This document shows positions 1 to 12,400 of a stretch of 64,000 nucleotides of DNA, in pieces. Position numbers and translations under genes: made by a program. Every line of letters starts with the position of its first letter. The stretch's first letter is position 1. The notes below the pieces were generated by a model. That model was not told where the DNA came from. It did no database searches and worked only from the letters and a program-made list of their open reading frames with translations. This DNA is from Sesamum alatum (Eukaryota; Streptophyta; Magnoliopsida; Lamiales; Pedaliaceae): assembly GCA_034509735.1 (NCBI GenBank), contig JACGWO010000007.1, positions 26,688,046 to 26,752,045 on the forward strand, read 5' to 3'.

Positions 1-116
1 ACTAATTACATGATAAATGTATCACACTTACTCTGTAATTGGTTGGATTCGGCCAGACCGAGTTTGGGTAACAATTTTCCTATTTATACATGAATGCACT
101 CCTTCACCTTTTTTTA

Positions 117-547
117 GGATAAATTACAACTACATCCCCTGAGATTTGACATTATTACAAATACTAACCTCAAATTGAAAATAATTATGTAGCCCCTAGA
201 CCGAGATGTGAAGAGTACTACTTTACCCTTGCTGAATTTTTTATTTTTTCAAAAAAGTATTTGAAAAAATATAAAAGAAAAATTAAGGGTTGGTAAAATA
301 AATAATCCATAGAGAATATTAATCCATAATTTTTTTAAAAAATTCTGAAAATTATATAAAAGTACAATTTATAATCTAGAAAAGACATTTTGGGCAGTTC
401 ATTACAAAAATTGGATGAAACCTAATGGAATGGATTCGTTAGACGTACGTTAAAGTTGGGGGAGGGAGGGTATTAGTAATTTCTCAAACAACGAGAAAAT
501 ATTTATAATTATGTCAAATATAAAAAAAGATAATTGTAATTTACCCC
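117..547. mobile_element. MITE-like inverted-repeat element
   Basis: The left end starts GGATAAATTACAACTA and the right end is the near complement (TAATTGTAATTTACCCC). The inverted similarity continues inward for about 80 bp, through 'gacataattataaat'-type sequence. The ends sit in T-rich DNA, with a weak 8-bp flanking match (tttttta / ttttctta). There is no reading frame of note. Relatives of the same family occur at 28.2-28.4, 32.5-33.0 and 57.0-57.3 kb. Family assignment is by pattern only. Confidence 0.5.
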
Positions 548-652
548 TTTTCTTAATAAAGAAAATTTTCATTATTAAAGCATGCAAAAGCAACACAATA
601 GAGTACATAGTCTCCCGGGGGACAACCGTTTGGGCACAAGAGGAAAAAATGC

Positions 653-905
653 AAGCAATCCCACTGTGATATTGTAAATGAGTAAATTACCCTCATATGA
701 AAAATAAAGTAACAATTTACCTTTCTGTGTTTTTTAAAATGAATCAATTTATCTTTTCGTATTTTTTAAAATGAAGCAATTTATCATCCTAGACAGGGAG
801 GTAAATTTCTCCATTTTAAAGAACATGAGAAGGTAAATTGCTATTTTTTTCTATAGAAGCGTAATTTGCTCGTTTGTAATATCACAGATAGATAAATTGC
901 TTTAA
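653..905. mobile_element. Palindromic MITE
   Basis: The two halves are imperfect reverse complements. The left arm runs from 'aagcaatcccactgtgatat' through 'aacaatttacctt', and the right arm reads back through 'aggtaaattgct' to 'atatcacagatagataaatt'. Arms are roughly 95 bp around a short centre near 780. No coding potential was seen. The inverted repeat is directly visible; the superfamily is not clear. Confidence 0.55.
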
Positions 906-1267
906 ACGCAGGTACAAGACTTCTTTATAGAATATCTTATGTTTGAACCTTGTCTGTGTGTGGTGGGTGCGTGAGTGTTAAAAAAAGAAATTGCAGTTCA
1001 TCACCTCCAAGGGAGATTGTTCCGACTTAGAGATAATTTGTCAATGGAGGTCAGTGACTCAGTCATATACTTGGTCAGGTTTGACATAATTATTAATATA
1101 TTTTTATTATTTCAAAAATCATAAGTATATTCATAATTTTTAAAATCCATTTAACAACGAGCCCGCTCTGTTAGCCCTCGTTAGATTTTTATCCAAATTT
1201 TGTGGGAAAGTACCCAAAATGCTATTTTGTATTATGAATTATAATGTTATATATTTTATATTTTTCT

Positions 1268-2063
1268 AAAGGGTTATTATGAGAATATACAAATTTTCCC
1301 ATCTTACTATGAAAGACAAATTACCTCTCTTGCTAATAGATGTTAGTCAAATTTAACAATAGGTGCTTAAATGATCATTTCACCCTCATTTAAAATAATT
1401 CAACAAAATTAGTAATAGAAGTATTCCTTTTATTTTCTTTATTTGAAACAAAAAGAAAGGAAAAAGTTTTTTTTAAATAATTTAAAAATATACTTATGTT
1501 TTTATTTTTCTAGAAATTGTAACGTATAGAATTTTAAGAATTAAAATACACTAAAATTGACTTGTTTAAATTTTTATTTGACATAGTAAAATTGGCTAAA
1601 TTGTTGAAATTTGTCTCAATAATTTTAACATTTGAATAATATAAGCTTTATTTTGTTACTTGCTATAAAATTATATAATTTCAATAAAATTTGCTAGCTT
1701 TGATGATTGTTAGGAACAGAAATTAATGCATAACCTACACATACACAGTATGTGATTAAAAAAATATTATAAAATAATATACTAAAAGTTACGAGTATAT
1801 ACCTTATTAACTTTAAAAATAACAAATTATCCCTTTAGGGGTTTTTAAGTAATAGAAAATAGAGTTATTCAAGTTGAGGGTATTATAGAAAGTCTACACC
1901 AATTTTTTTTATGACCTCAGCGAAATTTATTAAGTTGACTAACGAAATGGGCAATTTGCGAGGTGGATATATTTGGAAGGAAACTTTATGTAAATTTCAT
2001 AGTAAGAGGGGGGAATTTGTATATTCCCATAATAGTAAGGGAGTTCAATGTAGTTAGCCCTTT
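1268..2063. mobile_element. Degenerate inverted-repeat element
   Basis: The left end (gggttattatgagaatatac, then 'cttactatgaaa') is matched in reverse complement at the right end ('tttcatagtaag', then 'gtatattcccataatagtaa'). Arms are about 60-80 bp. The interior is AT-rich with no reading frame. Exact ends and a target duplication are uncertain. Between 906 and 1267 I see only AT-rich DNA with a partial relic that resembles 25376-25620. Confidence 0.4.
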
Positions 2064-2219
2064 TCTGAACTATTTTATTGACTAATTTTCTCTATGAATT
2101 GTTTACTTTTCCCATCTTTAATTTTTTTTTACATTTTTTCAAAGGTTTTTATTTTTAAAAAGTCAGCAAGAGTAAAATAGTAATTTTACCTCACCTTTTA
2201 GGAGTTACATAATTATTTT

Positions 2220-2704
2220 TATTAGAGCAAGTATTTGTAATTTTCAAACAACGAAGAGGTATTTATAATTATGTCAAACTTTAATAAAAATAGCTTTAAT
2301 TTACCCAAAGAACTTAAGAACATTTATTGAATATTCTTTTGAAAATTTTATTCACAATCGAATTTTAAAATGCACTCAATGACTTTTTATTAGGGCAAGT
2401 ATTTGTAATTTTCAAACAACGAAGAGGGATTTATAATTATGTCAAACTTTAATAAAAATAGCTTTAATTTACCCAAAGAACTTAAGAACATTTATTGAAT
2501 ATTCTTTTGAAAATTTTATTCACAATCGAATTTTAAAATGCACTCAATGACTTTTTATTAGAGCAAGTATTTGTAATTTTTAAACAACGAAGTGGTATTT
2601 ATAATTATATTAAATTTTAATAAAAATAGTTTTAATTTACCCAAAGAACTTAAAGAACATTTATTGAATATTCTTTTGAAAATTTTATTCACGATCGAAT
2701 TTTA
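2220..2704. repeat. Tandem array, 168-bp unit, 2.9 copies
   Basis: Units begin at 2220, 2388 and 2556 with 'tattagagcaagtatttg' or a one-base variant, so the period is exactly 168 bp. The third unit is cut at about 2704, where Gypsy sequence begins. Units 1 and 2 differ at only a few sites, while unit 3 has more changes and one inserted base. Each unit carries the 'aacaacgaagaggtatttat' sequence typical of the right arm of the MITE family at 117-547, so the array probably arose by amplification of a MITE end. Confidence 0.8.
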
Positions 2705-2902
2705 GCGGCCAGGAGAACTTTAGCGGGTTCCCCTACCTGCATCAAATTTTCCTCGTAGGGGGGGTCCTTGTTGTTCAGACCCTTTGACGGGGCCCGACCC
2801 CTGCTGCTTACGACCTTCATCTGGGGGCAACTCGAGGGCGCCTCTCGTCTGCCCTTTGTGTACAGCCTCCACATAGCACTTCCGGGACTGCCACTGATCT
2901 CC

Positions 2903-3433
2903 TTATACTTCACCTACTCCTCCGAACACGGGGAATTTGATTTTCATGTGGTAAGTAGAGATGATTGCTTGAAAGGTATTAAGGGTAGGTCTCCTCAAGA
3001 TCACATTGTAAGCTGACGGAGTATCCACTATGAGGAGCTTTATCAGGCACATCCTCTGGAGGGGGTCTTTCCCCAAGGATAACAGAAGCGTGACCGCGCC
3101 TCGGGAGTGTACCTTTTCACCAGCAAAGCCATACAACGAGGTGTCCACCTTCTCCAGGGGGACTTTTCCCAACTGCAATAAGATGTCCACTAAGCTTCCT
3201 GAGTCTACAAAGACTCGACTGACTTCAAAATTTGTGATTGTGGCTATAATTACTAACGCATCGTTATGAGGAAGATTTGCAACTGCCCTTTCTTCTGGTG
3301 AGAATTGAATGATGCGGGTACCGGGAAGAGCATCGACCTCCCACACCCCCTCAGCTGAGCATCTTTCAGCCTCCCTCACGCGCGCCTTTCGAGCGTTGTG
3401 GGAGTCCCCTCCTAGGGGACCCCCTGATATCAT
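2903..3433 (-). pseudogene. Gypsy retropepsin (protease) remnant
   Basis: This is a 176-codon frame with the aspartic-protease signature VFVDSGSLVDIL around residue 95. It also has the family's downstream segment, the equivalent of 'NVILRRPTLN', in which the usual ILGRP/IMGRP carries Arg for Gly. In the family the Asp of DSG forms half of the active site of the dimer, so the catalytic motif itself is retained here. The first 70 or so residues are the linker from gag. The frame has no link to reverse transcriptase, so it is a fragment. The counterpart at 33241-33699 has DSR instead of DSG. Confidence 0.8.
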
Positions 3434-3794
3434 ACGAATAACTCATTTTAGATGGGCATTGTCTTCATCTAGACCTCCTGAGGGACCCCGTCTGCTCTAT
3501 TCGGACTGGGGGATTCAGCGCCCCTTTCCTGGGGGTCCTTCCCCTTGCCGGACTCTTTCCTTTGGTAGGGCCTTGTGTCCTGAAATTTCTGTCGGCACAC
3601 GAACTCTTGAAGGTACCCATTTTGTACCAACCGCTCTATTTTGCTCTTTAGGTGCCGACATTCATTTGTGGTATGGCCATAACAATTGTGGAATCGTCAA
3701 AATTCTGACTTAGGCCATGTAGGCCTCTCTCGTGTTCCTCGGGGGCGATGCAACAACCCTTGCCTTCCACAGCCAAGAGGGCCTGAGAGATGAC

Positions 3795-4356
3795 TTAGGC
3801 CAAGGGTGTGTATACAAGAACTTTCCTTTGAGAGGGAAATTTCTTGTCCCGAGGATCAAATTTCGTCTTCTGAGTAGACCCCTCATCTTTTGTCTTTTTC
3901 ATCTTTTCTCCCCGACTCTTTCTTTTGGACATTGGAGCTTCCTCCATGTTGATATATTTAGCCGCTTTAGCCAGAAGGCTGTCGAAATTGAGAGCGGGCT
4001 TCTTGGCCAAAGACTTGAAGAAGTCCCCGTCCATCAGTTCCTGTGAGAAAGTGTTGGCTTTGACCTCCTAGGTGGCTGTCGGCACCTCTAAAGCCACAGT
4101 GTAGAACCGGTGCAAGTAATCCATCAGAGACTCAGAATTTTTTTGCTTGATAGTGAAAAGACTGAGGGATATCTTAAAATGCTTCTGGCAAACTGGTGTA
4201 GGAACAATGAGCGAAATTCCGAGAACTTCCTACCGACCCTGTCGGCAGCTGGTTGAACCACTGCTGAGCGGCCCGAGGTGTGGAGAGATAAGGAGGAAGA
4301 GCTGTAGGAAATTCTCCTAAGACACTTCCAATCAACCTTTGCGTCATGTCAACCAT
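3795..4356 (-). pseudogene. Gypsy gag C-terminal remnant
   Basis: The frame at 4034-3795 begins MDGDFFKSLAKKPALNFDSL and continues into a Lys/Arg/Glu-rich stretch. It matches the frame at 34501-34178 almost residue for residue in its first 35 positions. The short frame at 4356-4174 covers more of the gag capsid region. The two are out of register, with stop codons between them. Gag would form the particle core in an active element. Assignment rests on the similarity to the second copy, where gag lies between an LTR/primer site and protease. Confidence 0.7.
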
Positions 4357-4375
4357 CCGAATCGTGTATAACGGA

Positions 4376-6452
4376 GGTTGTGGACACGGTTCCTACTCGT
4401 GTAACCCCTGAAATGAATGATCAGCTTACTCAGCCATTCACTGCACCCGAGGTCAGGCAGGCCGTGTTTAGCATGTTCCCGTTGAAGTCACCCGGTCCTC
4501 ACATATGTCCCCGATATTGTTTCAAAAGTTTTAGAGTAATGTTGGGTCCGATGTTACTAAATCTGTATTGCGTATTCTAAATGATCATTTATTGCTGCAT
4601 AAAATGGACTATACACATGTGGTCCTCATCCCTAAATGTAGTAACCCCGAAGTAGTTTCCCAGTTGAGACTTATCAGTCTATGCAATGTTGTCATTAAAA
4701 TTGCTTCTAAATGCATAGCCAATCGTTTGAAAGGCATGATGAGTTGTATTATCTCTTCCACTTAGTCTGCCTTTATTCCGGGTGTCTTATTACTGACAAC
4801 ATGCTCCTTGCTATTGAGTTGAATCATTATTTGAAAGTGTCCTCTAAGTCTAAGCATGGGTACGCCACCTTAAAGTTAGACATGAGCAAAGCTTATGATT
4901 GGGTAGAATGGTCTTTCCTTAGATAGATTCTTTTTAGAATAGGCTTTGAGTGTCGTTTTGTTCGAGTTGATCATGTTCTTAGTAACCACTGTCTCATATT
5001 CATTAACTTTAGACGGCAATCATTTTGGCTTTTTCGACTAGAACGGGAAATTCAACAAGGGAATCCTTTATCCCTGTATCTTTTTATTTTCTATGCAGAG
5101 GCCTTCTCTTGCTTGATCCAGGAGGCTATGATGAGGGGTGGTATACATGGGTTATCGATTTGTCGGGGGCCGCCGAGTGTCTCTCACTTGTTGTTCGCCG
5201 ATAACACTTTGTTGCTGTGCAAGGCGAGTGAGGAACAATTGGATGAAATTAAGAGGATATTGGATGTGTATGTGACTGTGTCGGGTCAAGTCGTGAACTT
5301 TGATAACTCTAGCATAGTTGTTAATGGTGGGCTTCAGGTGGAGGACAAGGGAAGTTTGGCGGCTAGATTAGGGGTTCGATTGGTTGAGGAGAATGATCGG
5401 TATTTGGGCATATCGGCCGTAGTCGGAAGGTCGAGGGGCACACTTTTCCATAATATAAGAGACCGATTTTGGATGCGGATCATGAATTAGGATTCTAAAC
5501 TTCTATCTCAAGCCGGGAAAAGTGTGTTGATTAAGTCGGTGCTTTAGGCTCTACCCATGTACGCTATGTCATGCTTCAGATTTCCTAACAGATTGGTGAA
5601 GAAGTTGGAATCAGCTATGGAAGACTTTTGGTGGCACTCTCGGGGGGACAAACGGGTGTAGACCGCTGAATGATGGGGGTTTGGGGGTGTGAGACTTTAA
5701 AGCCTCAAATATTGCGCTCCTAGCGAAACAGGGATGGTGGTTGCTCAATCATCGGGAGTCTCTATTGAGTAGGGTGTTGAAGGCTCGTTACTTTTCTCAT
5801 TGTTCCTTTTGGGAAGCATCGGTAGGGGCTAGGCCATCTCACACTTGGCGTAGTGTGCTAGCAGTGAGGGAGGTGTTACGAGGAGGGTGTGAAGAACGAA
5901 TAGGGAAGGGGGCAGAGGGGGTTCATGTGGCTTGGAGAACTAGTCGAACAGGGATGTTTTCAGTGCTAGGGGTGTATGAGGTTGCTGTGAGGATGGAAGA
6001 GCAACAGAGGGCATCTACCTCCAGACCGTGTCCTATGTTGGCCGAGGGCTGCGATGACTTTTGGCAATGTTTGTGGAAGCTACCGATTCCCCCGAGGGAG
6101 AAGGTGCAAACCTCGACAGACAGGGACCCGAGTGGTTTCTTACTCTTTGCTGGGCATTGTGGCAGAACCGGAATAAGAAACTGATGGAGGGAGTTAGGCA
6201 GGATCCACACAAGGTGGTGCAGTATGCGTCTGGGTTCCTCCAGCATTACCAGGAGGTTCGTGCGACAGTTCGGGTGGGGCTTCTTTGATGTAGTATTGAT
6301 AGTCCAGGAGGTGGAGGTTGAGCTTATGGTTTCTGTTATTTGCTTTTGATATGTGGACTACTAGTGGTGGAAGTGTAAAGACTGTCGTGTATGGTTTCGT
6401 TTAGTGTTACAAAATTTCATCGCTTTGGTCTTCGAGAAATAAAAAAAAAGAA
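4376..6452 (+). mobile_element. Decayed 5'-truncated L1 (LINE) retrotransposon
   Basis: This is a sense-strand L1 remnant that begins inside the reverse transcriptase region, with no endonuclease part, and ends in a short A-rich tail near 6436-6450. It lies directly against the antisense Gypsy fragment, which suggests insertion into it. Gypsy sequence does not visibly resume after the tail, so the right flank of the target is lost or has not been recognised. No target duplication could be found. Confidence 0.75.
4380..6288 (+). pseudogene. L1 ORF2 remnant (reverse transcriptase)
   Basis: The coding region is split over at least six frames: 4380-4580, 4568-4765, 4711-4926, 5113-5490, 5741-6184 and 6061-6288. 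Recognisable parts are the N-terminal palm region (KSPGP), motif A with its Asp (KLDMSKAYDWVEW), and motif C as FADN in place of the usual FADD. The second catalytic aspartate is therefore lost. The C-terminal part keeps 'FWQCLWKLPIPP' and a WALWQNRNK segment, but the Cys/His part of the zf-RVT domain between them is deleted. ORF2 of L1 elements normally drives target-primed reverse transcription; this copy cannot. Confidence 0.8.
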
Positions 6453-6619
6453 AGTGTTACATTTTAGTGGTTTTGAGGGGTAAATGCAACTCACAATATA
6501 GTTTGGGAAGGTGGTAAAGTGTATTTAACCCTATTTTAATTTAAGTGTTACAAATAATTTTCATTTATATTATTAGAAGCATAAGTGTTCCTAAACACCG
6601 GAGAAGTGATATTTTAAAA

Positions 6620-8576
6620 GAGTAAAATTATTTTGGTATCTGAATTTTGTCAATAATGCTATTTGGTATCTGAGTAATTATAAATGACTCAGTTAATACC
6701 TGAATAATTATAAATGACTCAGTTAATACCTGAATTTTACTATGAATATCATTTTAATACACGAATAATTACAAATGACTTAATTAATATCTGAATTTCA
6801 CCATTAAAAAATTATTTTGCTATCCAATTCATATATTTTTATTTATTTTTCTATTTTTTTATGTAATGACTATTTTACCCTTAGATATTAAAATAAAAAA
6901 TAAAAAATATAAGAAAGAAAAAATTTCATAAATTTCTATCGATATATTTTGTTTTTATTTGAACCAACTCACTTTGATTTTCATATTCAGTTATCAAGAT
7001 TATAATATTTTTATTTTTTGATACTTTCTATTATCATTATATCTCAATATATATATATATATATATATAAATTCATTATTAAATGACTTATGTTAGTAGT
7101 CAAGTCATAAGGAATGCAAATTTTCACTGCCAAAGATATTTTTTCCCCATTTAATTGAAATATTAAAATTTGATTGCAAAACTTAGATATGGATTCAAAA
7201 GTTTCAATTTTAAATTATAAATTTTCAAAATTAGAATGCAAATTCAACTTCTCTATGGTTTCAATGCATTTTAAATTTTACTTTGAATATATTTCATTGC
7301 AAAGTAATGAGTTATATCTTATGAGTATTGATAAATAAAGTGAGTTAAAAAATAAATTAATAAAATATATTATCAAGTATAGTATGAAAGTTAAAAAAAT
7401 TGAAGTCAGATGGTTCAATTAAAGACAAAATATATTGATTAAATTTTATTCAATTTTTGGTATATTTATTATTTTTATTTATTATTTAAAGATAAAATGA
7501 TCATTATATAAAAAATAATAAAATAAATAAATAAATAACACGAATTGAGAACCAATTTGATATTGGTGGTGAAACTTAGGTACTAATTAAGTTATTTGTA
7601 ATTATTTGTATATGAAATTGATATTAATGATAAAATTGAAGTACTAATTGAATCATTTATAATTATTCGAGGAGTAAAATGCAGACACCCCCTAATGTAT
7701 GGGGTCATTTGCACTTTGCCCCCCAACCTATATTTTTTTACACTTCCCCACCAACCATTTGATTTTGTTGCACTTTGCATTTTTTCGGGGAATAATATTG
7801 GAATATTCCGTCCGCGTGTGTTCATGCGCCTGAGGGCGATTTCAGGTTAGGTAATGTAAAGTTATATGCAAGCACTCCCCCCAATGTATGAAGTCGTTGC
7901 ACTTTGCCCCCCAACCTTCTAAATAAAATTAAAATTAATTAAAAATATGAAAAATAATTCAAAAAATTTAACCTTCAATTCACAAACAACAAATTCCAAC
8001 ACAACCACAAAATCAGCAAAACATAAGAAAGATAGGAGGAAGAAAACTGATGATAAAACAACAAAAACTCACCGAGCCAGATGAAGAAATTGAACTCCAA
8101 CAATTCAGACGAAAAAATCACGAAACAGTGTAGCTTCACAACAGTACCAAATATATTCCTCTGTATAAAACGAGGAAAAATCAAACCCAAAAAGGAAAAG
8201 AAAATTTGTGTGTATTGCTTTCGGTGGCAACATCAGTGCAAATGTGTGTATTTTATCGGCGCTAACATTATAATATATTTTAATTTTTTTATAAAAAGAA
8301 AGACTGGGGGCAAAGTGCAACTGACCCCATACGTTAGGGGGGTGTTTGCATTTAACTCTTATGATTTTACCCAATCCAAAATCATCATTAGGCGCATGAA
8401 CACAAGTAAACAGAATATTCCGTTATTATTCCCCAAAAAGTGTAAAATGCAACAAAATCAAAAAATTGGATAAGAAAGTGTAAAAAAGCAAAGATTGAAA
8501 GGCAGAGTACAAATGACCCCATACGTTGGGGAATGTTTGCTTTTTACTCTTATTCGGGTACCAAATAAACTTTCCC
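6620..8576. mobile_element. Older inverted-repeat element hosting a MULE
   Basis: The left end (gagtaaaattattttggtat, then 'ataattataaatgactcag') is matched in reverse complement at the right end (ending 'accaaataaactttccc', preceded by 'aatcatttataattattcg'). Arms are about 100 bp, and the left arm holds an internal duplication of its own motif. The interior is AT-rich with an (AT)n run at 7047-7069 and no gene. The MULE at 7672-8549 sits inside its right arm. Its own target duplication was not found. Confidence 0.5.
7672..8549. mobile_element. MULE-type element with 9-bp target duplication
   Basis: The element starts GAGTAAAATGC and ends GCTTTTTACTC. It has terminal inverted repeats of about 250 bp. 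Each arm carries its terminal motif (GTATGGGGTCATTTGCACTT-like) twice, so the ends look duplicated. It is flanked by ttattcgag (7663-7671) and ttattcggg (8550-8558), which match at 8 of 9 positions. Long TIRs with 9-bp duplications are typical of Mutator-like elements. No transposase is present, so it is non-autonomous. Confidence 0.7.
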
Positions 8577-9999
8577 ATACACTCTCTAAAATAGACAGGC
8601 CCGGCCTGGACCCTCCCCTACTTAGGGGCAATGTTTTTGGATCGGGTTCAGAAACCTTTAAGTTCAGTATTTGCTCTGAACCCACTTGGAAGAATATTTT
8701 ATAAATATAATTAGTTTATGTAAAGCTTTTAACTTTTGTTCAAAATATATATTTGCAAAATACATTAGTTCATTGGATATTTATGAGCATGAGCATTAAA
8801 TATTTCTAAATAATTATATTGATTAATTAAAGAACTAGAGTATTCGAGTTTTGCCCTATTAGACTCTGCACTCTGTCGGCTTTGAAGGCGCATAGGTAGG
8901 TGGGCGCCAAGTTTTGAGGTGGTTAGGTCGGGTCGGGCCTCATGTTCTAATAAAACTAAGTGGGGTAGGTTTCGAACTCGAAATCCTTCTCGAACCCACT
9001 TTCTTGCCATTCTTATATTAAAATTTAGGGATAATTACATTTTTACTTCCTCATCTATGGTTTATTTACGCAAATTATTCATATTCTTTGTGTAATTACA
9101 GAAATCATCCCTTGCAGTAAAAAAATATGAATAATTTGTGTAAATGTCGATGTTTTTGGTACTGGTGTATATGTAATCTATATATATTCTATATTTATAT
9201 CTATATTCTATATCTATATCTATATTCTATCTATAATCTATATAAAAGTATGAACATGCATTTTGGTTTCTTTCTTTTTTTATTGGACTAAATTAACCTT
9301 GTAATATTAATTTTTTACCTTGTAATATTAACTTTTTAAGGATAAAAAAGTAAACGAATATGCTTATTAATTTTTATTAACTACTTTTCACATTACACAT
9401 TTATTCTTATTAATTACTTTTCACATTATCTATATTTATTCTTATTAATTACTTTTCACATTATGTTTATTTACACATATAATTTTTTTAGTATTTTTAT
9501 ATTCATAATATAATATACTTACTAGATAAAAAAAATACCCCTAATGATATAACAAGGGATGACTAGAAAAATTAATAAAAATTGAAAGGATTTAATGTTC
9601 AGAAATTTTCCAGCATAGATATAAATGAGAATTAGTTAGATTACTTGACATGTTAAGATATATTAGATGACAAATAAAAATCAATTAAATGAATTGTCAT
9701 TTAAAGCAAATATTTTGAAGAGTCACATAGGTTAAAAAAAAAGAGAATGAATTAAATTACTAATGATATAAAGTGAATACTTATGTAGAAAGATAGATTA
9801 AAATGTGAATTAAGCATTTGAGGTATAATTAATAGATACTTTATATGATTTTTTAATCATCTCTAATATAATAAAACAAAATATAAGTGTACAAGATTTG
9901 ATCTTTTTAACAATAAATAATAGAAATCTTGCATGGTAAAAAAAATATTGAAAGGTGTAAATCCTACTCCTAAACCACCACCACACATATCCATTTCTC

Positions 10000-10026
10000 G
10001 GGGGGGGGGGGGGGGGGGGGTGGGGG
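10000..10026. repeat. Poly-G tract
   Basis: This is an uninterrupted run of 21 G, then one T and five more G, in otherwise AT-rich DNA. Runs of this kind can form G-quadruplexes and are error-prone in sequencing, so the true length is uncertain. Confidence 0.9.
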
Positions 10027-11959
10027 CAAGAGAAACAATAGGCACACAACCATTGATAAACATTGTCTATACTGTTATCAAAAGCGTGAATGATTTAAAA
10101 GATCTTCTATTTTTTTTTATTACATGTTATAATTTTATTAATATAGTTATGAATAAAGATTATAATAGATCTCGTAAAAATAATTATTAAGTAGGTCATT
10201 CTATCTAAGGATTATCAACTTGACATGTATTAAAATTTAAATGAACAATTGACTAATCATACTTATTACTCTTCTCATTTTATTTTACTTTCTTTTGTAA
10301 TATTTATGTATACTTAATTAATAAAGATTAAATATGTAAAAGTAATTAAACTCCGTATATGCGTGTGGTGTAATACTTTGAAAATAATAGTAATTTCTTT
10401 TTTTCGTATTTTTTAATATTTCTGATGACTAAATGATCCCTTATTAGATTTTAGTAAGAATCATAAAAATATACGAAAAAAATATAGCCAATTATAATAA
10501 TTGCAAACTCTAACAATTGCGATAGAAATTATTGACATAAGCTTATAACTATAGAAGATATCATTTTTGTTATCCACAAATTGTGTCTTTTTTTTTTTTT
10601 TTAGTGTAGCTTCTTAAACTGCTAGAACTTGAAATATATGAATGTTTATATTTTTTACTATACTTTTATGATTGTTATTCATAATTTAAAAAGGGGTATA
10701 GTTTAGTCGATTACAAAAATTAAATAGTATGAAATATTCTTAAAACTGCATGTATAAGGGTACTTTTACCGGAGTATTACTTAAATATAGAGAAGTATGG
10801 TTGATAAATAGGTGAGAATAATAATACTAATAGTCATCGTAATATATATAGTACAACAATATGCAATATATATATATATACATGTCTGTGTGTGTGCATT
10901 ACTATTTAATGTGTAATAAAAGAAAAAGAAAAACTAAATTAACGGTCATAATATATTTAACCAATATTTAACTAGCTACAAGAATTGCAAACAAAATAAA
11001 AAGTTAATGATTATTACCATTCAATTAATTTGTCAGAATAGGCTTTATATATTATAAAAAATTAATTTGTTAGGTTATATATGATAAACTCTAAATGAAC
11101 TATATATATAAATATTAAGGTAAAATTTCAATAAATAACAAACATATTAAGTACTATTTTATTATATTATACTACAATTAAAGTGTGAATCCCGAGAATG
11201 TATGTTCCAATGTGAAAATATATTTATACTTTTTCGTACGGACTATTTTTAATAATAAATAAGAATTAGTTATTAAGGTCACAAATTCATAACATATGGG
11301 GAAAAGAAAATCCCACGAAAAAAATTTAATAGAATACAGAATAGGAAAACAATATTAGATTAATTAACAAGGGAGAAAATAATTGACAAAAATAAATATT
11401 GTCAAGTACTAAGATAAATAAATAAAAGATTTAATAAAGATCGAAGAAGGGAGTCAGATGAACTAAATTAGCATTTTAAGAATTTACATTCTTTTGGGCA
11501 TCTTGATTAATACAAATTAGTTTGAGATCTTTTTTACTTTGACTTAGATTGCATTCTTTTGTAAATTAAGTTATAATATTTTTTATTATTAAGGAAAATT
11601 TATAAAAAAAAATTAGTAGATGTAGTTAAATATAAAATTATAAAAAGAAACAATAACAAAAAAAAAAATTCACTATCAGTAATATTATCATAAAATTAAA
11701 TTATTTGAAAATTTACATCATCCACTTAGAATAGTGGTAGAAGAATGACCTTTTGTTAATTAAGTAAAATTCTAGCACACATTTTCAAAGGTTGATGTAA
11801 CAAAAAGTAGTTAAAATTTTCGACAGATACAATGTAATATTGCTACTTAAATTTGGGTTAATGAAATTTAGCCCTTGTGAAATTAGAAAAGTTAAAAAGA
11901 AAGATTCTATAAAAAAAAAGATAAAAAAACAAATCCTGACTTGTTTGTTCGGTTGTGGG

Positions 11960-12400
11960 TGAAAATTACAAGCTATCTTGAAATATGATATCAAGCCTTT
12001 GAGGTCAATGAAGACGTAGAACCTTCACGATTGAATAGCTTTGAAAGATGTAGAGAGCTTTTGACTTATTTTGGACTTGATTTGTTAGGATTTGGCTTGT
12101 GTCCTATTGTGTGTTTGTGTGTGTGTTTTGAGAGGTATCTTATTGTGTGTGTAGGTTCCATTTTCGAAGCATGAGCAAGATTTAGGTAGCTTGAACTTGA
12201 AAATTATGTATTTTATCTTGAATCAATCTGTCAAGACACTTAAGGCCCAAGTTTAGTATGAATTTATTGAGAATTTATTATCTCGAAAATATGTAAAGCC
12301 CAAATTTAATATGAATTATAATTTGGAACCTAATTATTAGTCAATTTATTCGGGCTCTGGATATTTACCATTAATTTAATGTAAGTTCAATTTTAATAAG
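11960..12400 (-). repeat. LTR relic, minus orientation
   Basis: On the minus strand this matches the LTR-like sequence at 22.6-23.1 kb. It shares 'ggttctacgtcttc', the 'catatttcaag' segment, and the 'gggcc' stretches near its outer end. It also resembles the inverted arm at 24.7-25.2 kb. No gag or other coding part accompanies it, so it is a solo or broken LTR. Confidence 0.55.

Larger units (their letters stand above)
2705..4375 (-). mobile_element. Ty3/Gypsy fragment: protease and gag end, antisense
   Basis: This is a fragment of a Tat-type Gypsy element read on the minus strand. Reading leftwards, a gag C-terminal segment (4356-3795) is followed by a retropepsin-like segment (3433-2903). 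No LTR was recognised at either end. The left edge abuts the 168-bp tandem array, and the right edge at about 4375 abuts an L1 fragment in the opposite orientation. It is more GC-rich than its surroundings and is clearly related to the fragment at 33.1-36.2 kb. Several frameshifts and stops show that it is dead. Confidence 0.8.

Noticed and set aside
3309..3713. 134-codon plus-strand frame
   Set aside because: It runs opposite the Gypsy gag/protease remnant and has no motif; a shadow frame.
5923..6246. 107-codon minus-strand frame in the L1 remnant
   Set aside because: The plus strand carries L1 motifs over the same bases; the reverse frame has none.
8765..9010. 81-codon minus-strand frame before the Helitron candidate
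   Set aside because: No motif, no conserved neighbour, and composition like the surrounding non-coding DNA.
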